64,000 bases of DNA from JAFECT01 sp036501825 (lineage in GTDB: Bacteria; Pseudomonadota; Alphaproteobacteria; Caulobacterales; Caulobacteraceae), in the NCBI GenBank assembly GCA_036501825.1, contig DASXZP010000032.1, positions 310,001 to 374,000 on the forward strand. The letters are read 5' to 3'. The notes beneath the pieces were generated by a model, which ran no database searches, was not told the DNA's origin, and saw nothing but the letters and a program-made list of their open reading frames with translations. Of this stretch, positions 35,412 to 42,635 are shown in pieces. The position numbers were made by a program, and so were the translations under genes. How positions within the stretch are numbered: the first letter of the stretch is position 1; each line of letters opens with the position of its first letter.

Positions 35412-35537
35412 GTGGTGCGCCTGACAGTCCTTGCCGTTTTAGCCGCGATCCTTGCCGCCTGCGGGACCATCGACCGTGATCCATCGGGCCTCTACGACCC
35501 GGACTCCAACCAGATCACTCGCAATCATCATCCGTGA
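35412..35537 (+). CDS. Small lipoprotein (41 residues)
   Basis: A very short gene starting at GTG 35412 (or the next codon, GTG 35415), with AGGAGG at 35401-35406 inside the end of mazG. The product is a basic residue, a hydrophobic stretch and the lipobox LAAC at residues 14-17, then an acidic tail (DRDPSGLYDPDSN) ending in His-His-Pro. This is the layout of entericidin-like small lipoproteins, although no homology is claimed. It starts directly after mazG and its TGA overlaps an in-frame GTG of the following lipoprotein gene, so it is likely translated within the same operon. Confidence 0.6.
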   Translation: MVRLTVLAVLAAILAACGTIDRDPSGLYDPDSNQITRNHHP

Positions 35538-35551
35538 GCCAAGGGGGCGTT

Positions 35552-36031
35552 ATGACTGTGTCGAAAGTCTGCGTGACGGCCTGCATCGCGGCGGCGATCA
35601 TGCTGGCGGGTTGCGCCAAGCCGAAGGCGACGAACGCGCTCACCGCCGATCAGGTGAAGGCGGATGTCCACACGTTGATCGCCGCCTTCAACGCCCACGA
35701 CGCCGCCAAGACCGTCGCGCACGACGCACCCGGCTTCGTCGGCATGTATCACGGCATGGCCAATAACCTGGGTCCCGCCGCCGATCTCGCCATCACCAAG
35801 CTGCAGGTCGCCGATCCGAACGCCCAGATCGTGCTCAGCAACGAAACGGTCGACCTGAGCGCGGCCGGCGATCTGGCGGTCTATCGCGCGACCTACGCGG
35901 CGAGCGCATCCGATCCCAAGACCCGCCACGTGGTGACCGAACGCGGCAACGTGCTGATCGCCTACCGCCCCGGCCCGAACGGAACGCCGAGCGTCATCTG
36001 GGACAGCTTCTCCGACACGCCGGGCGCGTAA
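35552..36031 (+). CDS. Lipoprotein with an NTF2/DUF4440-like domain
   Basis: A 159-residue lipoprotein. ATG 35552 is supported by AAGGGGG five bases upstream; an in-frame GTG at 35534 overlaps the previous stop. The signal peptide ends in lipobox LAGC (near residue 21). The mature part begins with DQVKADVHTLIAAFNAHDA, typical of the SnoaL/DUF4440 fold, and continues with AAGDLAVYRATY and a C-terminal VIWDSFSD strand. It may bind a small ligand in the periplasm or act structurally. It follows the small lipoprotein gene in what looks like a mazG-linked transcript. Confidence 0.75.
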   Translation: MTVSKVCVTACIAAAIMLAGCAKPKATNALTADQVKADVHTLIAAFNAHDAAKTVAHDAPGFVGMYHGMANNLGPAADLAITKLQVADPNAQIVLSNETVDLSAAGDLAVYRATYAASASDPKTRHVVTERGNVLIAYRPGPNGTPSVIWDSFSDTPGA

Positions 36032-36034
36032 CAC

Positions 36035-36442
36035 TCAGTACTCGAACCCGCCGGCGCTGTTCAGCGCGAAGTCCACGCGCACCGTGCGTCCCACCGTGCT
36101 CGCGCCGGTATCGTCATGGGCGAACGCCTTGTAGTAGGACGCCAGCCGTGCGGCGGCTTCACCCAGGCGGCTGCCGGGCGGTTCGCTGAGGGTGCGGCAT
36201 TTCTCGGGACGCCGCTGTTCGCTGAGCACGCACTCGACGCGGCCCGCGTCGCCCTCGTGTGCCGCGTGACGCGAGATCAGGGTCATGATCAGGGCCACCT
36301 TGCCGGCGTCGGGCTTGTCCGCCCATCGCCAGTTCACCGACTTCTCAGCCCCCGTGGTGGGATCGACCGCCACAACGCCGGCCTGAGCCGCACTGGCCAT
36401 AAGAGCGGCGCCCAAAGCCAGAACCAGAACGTGCTTACGCAT
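36035..36442 (-). CDS. Exported protein with a TonB C-terminal-like domain (A)
   Basis: A 135-residue protein starting at ATG 36442, which has GGGAGGA upstream and opens the signal peptide MRKHVLVLALGAALMASAAQ. The mature part matches the TonB_C pattern seen in many short Caulobacterales proteins: VECVLSEQRRPEKC, then a G-x-x-A-A segment (RLGEAAARLASYYKAF), then STVGRTVRVDFAL. Two cysteines flank the turn. It lacks the Pro-rich linker and transmembrane anchor of genuine TonB, so it cannot be a complete energy transducer. It is paralogous to the gene at 36589 and points the same way. Confidence 0.65.
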   Translation of the reverse strand: MRKHVLVLALGAALMASAAQAGVVAVDPTTGAEKSVNWRWADKPDAGKVALIMTLISRHAAHEGDAGRVECVLSEQRRPEKCRTLSEPPGSRLGEAAARLASYYKAFAHDDTGASTVGRTVRVDFALNSAGGFEY

Positions 36443-36588
36443 GCCGAAGTCCTCCCAAACCAGCCCAATCCTGAACCCGCGGGCGGTTGAGAGCAACTGG
36501 GACGCGGGCGCGTCCGCCGTCACATGGAATCGCAGACCCGATGCAATCGCGAGGATCAACACGGTCGTGGGTTTACCCCCTTCCCGAT

Positions 36589-37017
36589 CTACGGGCAGTT
36601 CGTGGCGATCTCAAGCAGAATGATCTCGTGATGGTAGTCGGTGTCTGCGGCGCGGTCGCTGATTTTTTCGAAGCTCATTCGAACGATGCGTCCGACCGTC
36701 GATCGGTTGGACTGATCGAGCGCCTTTGCCTTGTATGCTTCGGCGGTTTCCTGCGCAATCAAGCCCATTGAGCTGCCGCGCGTCTGGCTGAGGATGCGGC
36801 AATGGGCGGGATGTTGACTGGCCGCGATTGTGCATTCCACCGTTGCGACCGCGCCGCGGGGGGCTGCTTCGTCGTCCGTCACAGGAAAAGTGACAGTGCC
36901 GTCCTGAATCCAATCCCAATTGACGGGGCAGGCAGGCAGAGGCGCAGGAGGCTGCGCGATGGCGCTCGAAGTCCCTAGGAACGCCAACACAACGGGCAAC
37001 GCGCACCGCTTGAGCAT
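36589..37017 (-). CDS. Exported protein with a TonB C-terminal-like domain (B)
   Basis: A 142-residue protein with signal peptide MLKRCALPVVLAFLG ending in IAQ. Its core follows the same pattern as the neighbour at 36035: VECTIAASQHPAHCRILSQ, a G-x-x-A-x-E-T-A-E-A-Y-K-A segment and STVGRIVRMSFEK. Additional cysteines are at the N- and C-terminal ends of the mature chain. The start at ATG 37017 is the only one compatible with the signal peptide. The function is unknown; a periplasmic partner-binding domain is plausible. Confidence 0.65.
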   Translation of the reverse strand: MLKRCALPVVLAFLGTSSAIAQPPAPLPACPVNWDWIQDGTVTFPVTDDEAAPRGAVATVECTIAASQHPAHCRILSQTRGSSMGLIAQETAEAYKAKALDQSNRSTVGRIVRMSFEKISDRAADTDYHHEIILLEIATNCP

Positions 37018-37075
37018 AGCCGCCTCCTGTTCCGTTTCCTTCTAAAACGCGCGTAAGAAGCGAAATCCGTCGGTG

Positions 37076-38416
37076 CTACTGCGCCGCGTTCAGCAGCCGC
37101 GCCTCCGGGAACAGGCGTTCGAACCGGCCAAGCGCCTGGTCGTCCAGGCGCACGGTCATCATCACCGAGCCGTTGGTCTGGTCGCGGCGGTCGACCACGC
37201 GGCCGTTCTGGTAGAGCCACGCCAGCGCCTCCCCATTGCCTTCCGGAACCCGGACGTCGACCTCGGGCGCGTCGTCGACGGTGTCGGCCATCAGGTCGAG
37301 CAAACCGCTGATCCCCTCGCCGGTCACCGCGGAAACCGCCGACGCGATCGGTCCGCCGGTTTCGCCGGAGCGCATAGCGCGCGCGAAGACCACGGCGTGA
37401 TCGTCCTCGTCGAGCAGGTCGATCTTGTTCCAGACCTCGATCATTGCCTGGCGCTTGCCCTCGGGCGGCGGGATCTGGGCCAGCACCTCTTCGACGTCCT
37501 TGGCCTGGGCGGCGGTGTCGGGGCTGGCGATATCGCGCACGTGCAGCACGAGGTCGGCTTCGCGTACTTCTTCCAAGGTGGCGCGGAACGCGGCGACCAG
37601 TTCGTGCGGCAGGTCGGAGATGAAGCCCACCGTGTCGGACACGATGGCGGACCGTCCGCGTGGCAGGCGCACGGTGCGCAACGTCGGATCGAGCGTCGCA
37701 AACAGCAGGTCTTTCGCCATCACCTGCGAATGGGTGAGCCGGTTGAACAGCGTCGACTTGCCGGCGTTGGTGTATCCCACCAGCGCGATGGTCGGGAACG
37801 GCACGCGCTTGCGCGCCGCGCGGTGCAGACCGCGGGTGCGGCGCACGTCCTCGATCTCCGCCTTCAGCCGCACCATGCGTTCGGCGATCTGGCGGCGGTC
37901 GAGTTCGATCTGGGTTTCGCCGGGACCGCCGGTCTTGCCCAGGCCGCCGCGCTGGCGCTCCAGGTGGGTCCAGGTGCGCACCAGGCGCGAACGCTCGTAG
38001 TCGAGCCGCGCGAGTTCGACCTGCAGCTTGCCTTCGCGGGTGCGGGCGCGCCGCGCGAAGATTTCCAGGATCAGGCCGGTGCGGTCGATGACCTTGGCGT
38101 TCCAGGCCTTCTCGAGGTTGCGCTGTTGCACGGGGGACAGTTCGTCGTCGATCACCACCACGCTGGCGTCGGCGGCGCGCACCAGGGCTGCGATCTCTTC
38201 CACCTTGCCGGCGCCGAACAGGGTCGCGGGCGTGAGCTTGCGCAGGCGCGTGGTTTCGGCGCCGCGGACGTCCAGGTCCAGGGCGCGGGCCAGGCCCACG
38301 GCTTCTTCGAGCCGGTCCTGCGCGTGGCGCGGCGAGGCCGCGTCCTTGGGAGTTTCCGGATGGATGACGACCGCGAGAACGACTTCGGGTGTGCGGTCGA
38401 TGGTCTTGGAGGTCAC
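37076..38416 (-). CDS. hflX: Ribosome-associated GTPase HflX
   Basis: A 446-residue GTPase that acts on stalled ribosomes and in stress response. The N-terminal HflX domain (DVRGAETTRLRKLTPATLFG, followed by VVVIDDELSPVQQRNLEKAW) leads through a coiled linker (ERQRGGLGKTGGPGETQIE) to the G domain. There the P-loop GYTNAGKSTLFN is near residue 200, the G3 motif DTVGFISDLPHELV near 245 and the G4 motif NKID near 320. It starts with GTG at 38416, overlapping the hfq stop (GTGA). The hfq-hflX order is conserved in proteobacteria. Confidence 0.95.
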   Translation of the reverse strand: MTSKTIDRTPEVVLAVVIHPETPKDAASPRHAQDRLEEAVGLARALDLDVRGAETTRLRKLTPATLFGAGKVEEIAALVRAADASVVVIDDELSPVQQRNLEKAWNAKVIDRTGLILEIFARRARTREGKLQVELARLDYERSRLVRTWTHLERQRGGLGKTGGPGETQIELDRRQIAERMVRLKAEIEDVRRTRGLHRAARKRVPFPTIALVGYTNAGKSTLFNRLTHSQVMAKDLLFATLDPTLRTVRLPRGRSAIVSDTVGFISDLPHELVAAFRATLEEVREADLVLHVRDIASPDTAAQAKDVEEVLAQIPPPEGKRQAMIEVWNKIDLLDEDDHAVVFARAMRSGETGGPIASAVSAVTGEGISGLLDLMADTVDDAPEVDVRVPEGNGEALAWLYQNGRVVDRRDQTNGSVMMTVRLDDQALGRFERLFPEARLLNAAQ

Positions 38417-38664
38417 TCTACGTCGTTTTCTGCGTCAGGTTCGTACAACTGCACCGGCTGGGCGGGCATGATGGTGGATATGGCGTGCTTGTAGACCAAT
38501 TGCGACTGCCCATCGCGGCGGAGCAGGACGCAGAAGTTATCGAACCAGGTCACCACGCCCTGCAACTTCACCCCATTCACCAGGAAGATGGTCAGCGGCG
38601 TCTTGGACTTGCGCACGCTGTTCAGGAAGGTGTCTTGCAGATTCTGCTTCTTGTCTTGGGACAC
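38413..38664 (-). CDS. hfq: RNA chaperone Hfq
   Basis: An 83-residue Sm-like RNA chaperone that pairs small RNAs with mRNAs. The start is the GTG at 38664 (AGAGG upstream), giving the canonical N-terminus SQDKKQNLQDTFLNSVRK; a frame opening at 38712 adds a non-Hfq extension. Sm1 is TPLTIFLVNGVKLQGVVTWF and Sm2 ends in LVYKHAISTIMP, with the family's YKHA motif intact. The stop overlaps the hflX start codon, coupling the two genes. Confidence 0.97.
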   Translation of the reverse strand: MSQDKKQNLQDTFLNSVRKSKTPLTIFLVNGVKLQGVVTWFDNFCVLLRRDGQSQLVYKHAISTIMPAQPVQLYEPDAENDVE

Positions 38665-38877
38665 GGTCGGTCCGCCTCTTATCTTCGTCGGAGGCACAAC
38701 GCCTCCACACACACGCCCCTAATAAAGCGGGTGAACCGCGCCGCCGCAACCGTCTCGAGCGGCTAAATCGGTTTGCCCTGCGGAATTGAAAGGACACAAG
38801 ATTTGACCCCGGAACGGGCTTCTTGGGCCGGCTTGGCCGTGGCAAAGCCTCGGCCGGATTTCGGATGAGCTTGATCG

Positions 38878-39510
38878 ATGGCGGCTGAACGGACGGTGCA
38901 GGAGCCTTTGACCCTGAGCGGGACGCGGGTGCGGCTCGAGCCGCTGGGCCTCGGCCACGTGGACGGCCTCGTCGCCGCCGCGGCCGAAGATCCGTCTCTC
39001 TATGACTGGAGCTACATCCCGCTAGGGCGCGCGGCGATGAGCGCCTGGGTCGAGGCCGCCCTGGACCAGCGCAGCCGAGGCATTGCAATCCCCTTCGCCA
39101 CCGTGCGGTTGTCCGACGCCGCCGTGGTCGGTTCGACCCGCTTCTTCGACTTCGACCGTTGGCCCTGGCCCGAAGGCCACCCGCGCCGCGGCGGCCCGGT
39201 GGACGGCGTCGAGATCGGCCACACCTGGCTCGCGGGCTCGGCGGTGCGCACGCCGGTCAACACCGAAGCCAAGCTGCTGATGCTGACCCAGGCGTTCGAA
39301 GTCTGGCGCGCCGTCCGCGTCTGCCTGCACACGGACGCGCGGAACGACCGCTCGGCCGCCGCCATCGAACGCCTCGGCGCCAAGTTCGAAGGTGTCCTGC
39401 GCGCGCACCGGTTCGCGGTCGATCACACCCCGCGTGATTCGAAGCGGTTCTCGATCATCGCGGACGAATGGCCGGCGGTGAAGGCGCGGGTGGACGCACG
39501 CCTCGCATAG
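38878..39510 (+). CDS. GNAT-family N-acetyltransferase (RimJ/RimL-like)
   Basis: A 210-residue acetyltransferase. The pattern begins with TLSGTRVRLEPLGLGHVDGL, continues with VVGSTRFFDFD (beta-4) and VEIGHTWLA (substrate-binding beta strand), and has the acetyl-CoA region NTEAKLLMLTQAFE followed by RVCLHTDARNDRSAAAIERLG, which is diagnostic for the RimJ/RimL-like subgroup. The C-terminus (RDSKRFSIIADEWP) is also typical. The substrate may be a protein N-terminus or a small amine; it is not determinable here. The ATG at 38878 is the only reasonable start. Confidence 0.88.
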   Translation: MAAERTVQEPLTLSGTRVRLEPLGLGHVDGLVAAAAEDPSLYDWSYIPLGRAAMSAWVEAALDQRSRGIAIPFATVRLSDAAVVGSTRFFDFDRWPWPEGHPRRGGPVDGVEIGHTWLAGSAVRTPVNTEAKLLMLTQAFEVWRAVRVCLHTDARNDRSAAAIERLGAKFEGVLRAHRFAVDHTPRDSKRFSIIADEWPAVKARVDARLA

Positions 39511-39537
39511 AGGTTTTCTGCCGAAGAAAGTGGGACT

Positions 39538-40293
39538 CTATTTCGCGCGCGGCACGACCACGTAGGAATAGGGCAGGTACAGAAACACCTCCGTCAAACT
39601 CGCCCTTGTCCACTGCACAGGACGGTCCAGGCCGGCGATTTTCACGGCGTAGTCCGCGCCCATCTGCCCCGATGTCTTGCGCGCGTCGGCGGCCACCAGG
39701 TCGATGATCTGGCTGCGGTATTGGTCCGGTCCCACGACGGAAAGTTCGAGATCGTCGGCTGCCAGCATCTCGGCGCGTCCGACGGGCGGGACGTCGTGGA
39801 TAAAGTGCTGAATTTTGTCGATCGCCGCCTTGCCGTCGACCCCGCCGCCGAGGCGCGTCTTCACGAGAAAACCGGTACGGTTCGTGTCGGGCCGGTTATC
39901 GCCGCTGAGCGGGAGGTTGCGATAGTTGGCGAGGGTCAACGGCTCAACCACATAGGTCCCGGTCGCGAGCTGAATTCCTTCCTTGTCCGCCCGCTCGATC
40001 GCGCCCTTCACCATGGCGAAAATTTCCTCGCGCCGCTGGGAGGCGTCGCGCGTGTCACTCGAAACGACAACCTGCTGGACGGCGAAGTCCGCCGTGCGTC
40101 GCAGGCCGATTTCAGGCGGGCTCTCCGAAAGCTCGACGTCCTGAGACCCAACCGTCATCAATGGGCTGACAGAGGTGAGGCCCGGGTGCGGGACGCGGGA
40201 GCCGGTCACCACCACCTCCTGCACTTCCGACTGGGCGAAGGCAGGCGCCGCAAAAACGCATACCGCGGCGAGCAGAAAAACACGGCGCAGCAT
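39538..40293 (-). CDS. Exported hypothetical protein with a TonB-plug-like start
   Basis: A 251-residue protein with signal peptide MLRRVFLLAAVCVFAAPAFA. The mature chain opens with EVQEVVVTGSRVP, the consensus that begins TonB-receptor plugs, but no plug or beta-barrel follows. Instead residues about 65-120 (FAVQQVVVSSDTRDASQRRE, then FAMVKGAIERADKEGIQL) look like an alternating alpha/beta domain with a remote resemblance to SIMPL domains, and the C-terminus is beta-rich with aromatics (EVFLYLPYSYVVVP). No family is assigned with confidence. It sits between a GNAT gene and the aminotransferase gene. Confidence 0.65.
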   Translation of the reverse strand: MLRRVFLLAAVCVFAAPAFAQSEVQEVVVTGSRVPHPGLTSVSPLMTVGSQDVELSESPPEIGLRRTADFAVQQVVVSSDTRDASQRREEIFAMVKGAIERADKEGIQLATGTYVVEPLTLANYRNLPLSGDNRPDTNRTGFLVKTRLGGGVDGKAAIDKIQHFIHDVPPVGRAEMLAADDLELSVVGPDQYRSQIIDLVAADARKTSGQMGADYAVKIAGLDRPVQWTRASLTEVFLYLPYSYVVVPRAK

Positions 40294-40355
40294 GGCATAT
40301 CCCCCGATGGCGCCGTGAGCTTAGACCATCTTCGCGCAAGTGCAATCGTGCGAAC

Positions 40356-41219
40356 TTAGACTGCGGTCGCCCGCGCCTGTTCCAGATACAGCGCCCGCAG
40401 TTTCGCCGTCATCGGACCGGGCTTGCCGTCGCCGATGGTGACGCCGTCGATCTTGATCACCGGGGTCGCGTAGGCCGACGCCGCGGTGAAGAAGGCTTCC
40501 TTGGCGGCCTTGGCTTCTTCGACGCTGAACGGCCGTTCCTGCACCTCGATGCCGGCGTCGCGGGCGATCTTGATCATCGCGTTGCGGGTGATGCCGCGCA
40601 GGATGTTGGCGTTGGTGTCGCGGGTGCGCAGCACGCCATCGGCGTCGACGATCCAGGCGTTGGTCGAGGAGCCCTCGGTGACAAGGCCGAGATCGTCCAC
40701 CAGCCACGCCTCGTTGGCGCCGGCTTCACGCGCGGCCTGTTTGGCGAGGATGTTGGGCAGCAGCGCCACCGACTTGATATCGCAACGGCCCCAGCGGATG
40801 TCCGGCTGGGTGATCACGGCGACGCCGATCTTGGCCTTCGCCTCGTTGGCGGCGCTGTCGATGGGCTTGCAGGTGATCACCACGCTGGGCGGCGTGTCCG
40901 GATGCGGGAACGGGTGGTCGCGCTTGGCGGTGCCACGGGTGATCTGGATGTAGAGCAGGCCGTCGCGCACGCGGTTGCGGCGGATCGCCTCGCGCAGGAC
41001 GTTGGTCAGGGCCGCGCGGGTCATCGGCCGGTGGATGCGCAACTCGTCCAGACTGCGTTCGAGCCGGCCCATATGGCCTTCGAAGTCGGACAGCTTGCCG
41101 TCCAGCACCGCCCAGACCTCATAGACGCCGTCGGCGAACTGATAGCCGCGGTCTTCGATATGGACGACGGCGTCGCCGTGGGCGTGAAAGACACCGTTCA
41201 CATAGGCCTGGCGAGACAT
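40356..41219 (-). CDS. dat: D-amino-acid transaminase (class IV aminotransferase)
   Basis: A 287-residue pyridoxal-phosphate enzyme that interconverts D-amino acids and keto acids. Class IV signatures: HIEDRGYQFADGVYEV near residue 20, the PLP lysine in CDIKSVALLPNILAKQAA near residue 150, LVTEGSSTNAWIV near 175 and RGITRNAMI near 200. The D-aat branch is favoured over BCAT by the N-terminal YVNGVF-x-x-H layout. It starts at ATG 41219, sharing a base with the ntrX stop (TGATG), and so lies in the ntrYX transcript. Confidence 0.9.
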   Translation of the reverse strand: MSRQAYVNGVFHAHGDAVVHIEDRGYQFADGVYEVWAVLDGKLSDFEGHMGRLERSLDELRIHRPMTRAALTNVLREAIRRNRVRDGLLYIQITRGTAKRDHPFPHPDTPPSVVITCKPIDSAANEAKAKIGVAVITQPDIRWGRCDIKSVALLPNILAKQAAREAGANEAWLVDDLGLVTEGSSTNAWIVDADGVLRTRDTNANILRGITRNAMIKIARDAGIEVQERPFSVEEAKAAKEAFFTAASAYATPVIKIDGVTIGDGKPGPMTAKLRALYLEQARATAV

Positions 41220-42628
41220 CAGTTCTCTTCTTCCTCGTCTTCGCCGGCGCGGGCGGGCGCCACGCCAAGGGATTTCAGTTTACGGTGCAGCGCCGAACGC
41301 TCCATGCCGATGAAGGCGGCGGTGCGCGAGATATTGCCGCCGAAACGCAGGATCTGCGCCGACAGATATTCCCGTTCGAACACCTCGCGCGCATCGCGCA
41401 GCGGCAGGGCGATGATGCGCTCCGGCCCGACAGACCCGGCGGACCCCGCCGACGCCACTTCGCTCGGCAGCATTTCCGCGGTGATCGGTTCGTTGGGATC
41501 GCCGGTGGCGAGGATCAGCAGGCGCTCGATGTTGTTGCGCAACTGGCGCACATTGCCCGGCCAGGCGTGGACCTGCAGGGTCGCGACCGCGTCGTCGCCC
41601 AGCTTGCGCCGGGGCAGGCCCTGGGCCTCGGCGATGCCGATGATGAAATAGTCCACCAGCTCGGCGATGTCCTCGCGCCGTTCCGCCAGACCCGGCACGC
41701 GGATCGGCACCACGTTCAGGCGGTGGAACAGGTCCTCGCGGAAGCGTCCGGCGGCGATCTCATCGCGCAGGTCCTTCGACGAGGACGAGATCACCCGCAC
41801 GTCCACCTGCACGTCGTTGTCGCCGCCGACGCGGCGGAAGCGCTGTTCGACCAGCACGCGCAGGATACGGCTCTGGCTCTCGCGCGGCATGTCGCCCACC
41901 TCGTCGAGGTAGAGTGTGCCGTTGTGGGCGCGTTCGAACACGCCGATCTTTTTCGGCCGCCCGCCCTCGCCTTCCTCGCCGAACAGTTCGATGTCGAGCC
42001 GTTCGGGCGCCATGCCCGCCGCGCTCAACGCCACGAACTCGGCGCGCGACCGCGGACTGCCCTCGTGAATCAGCCGCGCCACCAGTTCCTTGCCCGAGCC
42101 CGGCGGGCCGGAGACGAGGATGCGGCTGTTGGCCGGCGCCACCTTGGACACGGTCGCGCGCAAAGCCTGGGCCGCCGCCGACCTGCCGATCAGGCCGTCC
42201 GGAACGAACGCCTTGGCCCGCAGGCGGCGGTTCTCGCGCTTCAGGCCCGCATTTTCGATCGCGCGCTGCACCACCAGCAACAGCCGGTCGGACTTGAACG
42301 GCTTTTCCAGAAAGTCGTAGGCGCCGCGCTTGATGGCGCTGACCGCGGTTTCGATGTTGCCGTGACCGGAGATCATCACCACCGGCAGGTCACCGTCCAG
42401 TTCCTTCACCAGATCGAGCAGCTCGAGGCCGTCGAGGCCGCCGCCCTGCATCCAGATGTCGAGGACGAGACAGGTCGGCTTGCGCGCGCGGATCGCCGCC
42501 AGCGCCGCATCGGAGTCCGCTGCGGTGCGGACGGAGTAGCCTTCATCCTGCAAAATGCCGGAGACGAGTTCGCGGATATCCGCCTCGTCGTCCACAACCA
42601 GAATATCGGCGCCCTGGGGGCTCTTCAT
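41219..42628 (-). CDS. ntrX: NtrX-type response regulator
   Basis: A 469-residue response regulator. The receiver domain (1-120) has VDDEADIRELV, the phosphoacceptor in CLVLDIWMQ and the lysine in DFLEKPFKSDRL. The central AAA+ domain (about 150-380) has a Walker A GPPGSGKELVARL and a Walker B GTLYLDEVGDMP, and the C-terminal Fis-type helix-turn-helix is SRTAAFIGMERSALHRKLKS. The GAFTGA loop used by sigma-54 activators is absent: after ELFGEE the sequence goes straight to a Gly/Arg/Lys patch and GVFERAHNG. This is typical of alphaproteobacterial NtrX, which probably regulates sigma-70 promoters. It follows ntrY by seven bases. Confidence 0.95.
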   Translation of the reverse strand: MKSPQGADILVVDDEADIRELVSGILQDEGYSVRTAADSDAALAAIRARKPTCLVLDIWMQGGGLDGLELLDLVKELDGDLPVVMISGHGNIETAVSAIKRGAYDFLEKPFKSDRLLLVVQRAIENAGLKRENRRLRAKAFVPDGLIGRSAAAQALRATVSKVAPANSRILVSGPPGSGKELVARLIHEGSPRSRAEFVALSAAGMAPERLDIELFGEEGEGGRPKKIGVFERAHNGTLYLDEVGDMPRESQSRILRVLVEQRFRRVGGDNDVQVDVRVISSSSKDLRDEIAAGRFREDLFHRLNVVPIRVPGLAERREDIAELVDYFIIGIAEAQGLPRRKLGDDAVATLQVHAWPGNVRQLRNNIERLLILATGDPNEPITAEMLPSEVASAGSAGSVGPERIIALPLRDAREVFEREYLSAQILRFGGNISRTAAFIGMERSALHRKLKSLGVAPARAGEDEEEEN

Positions 42629-42635
42629 GTGTGCC

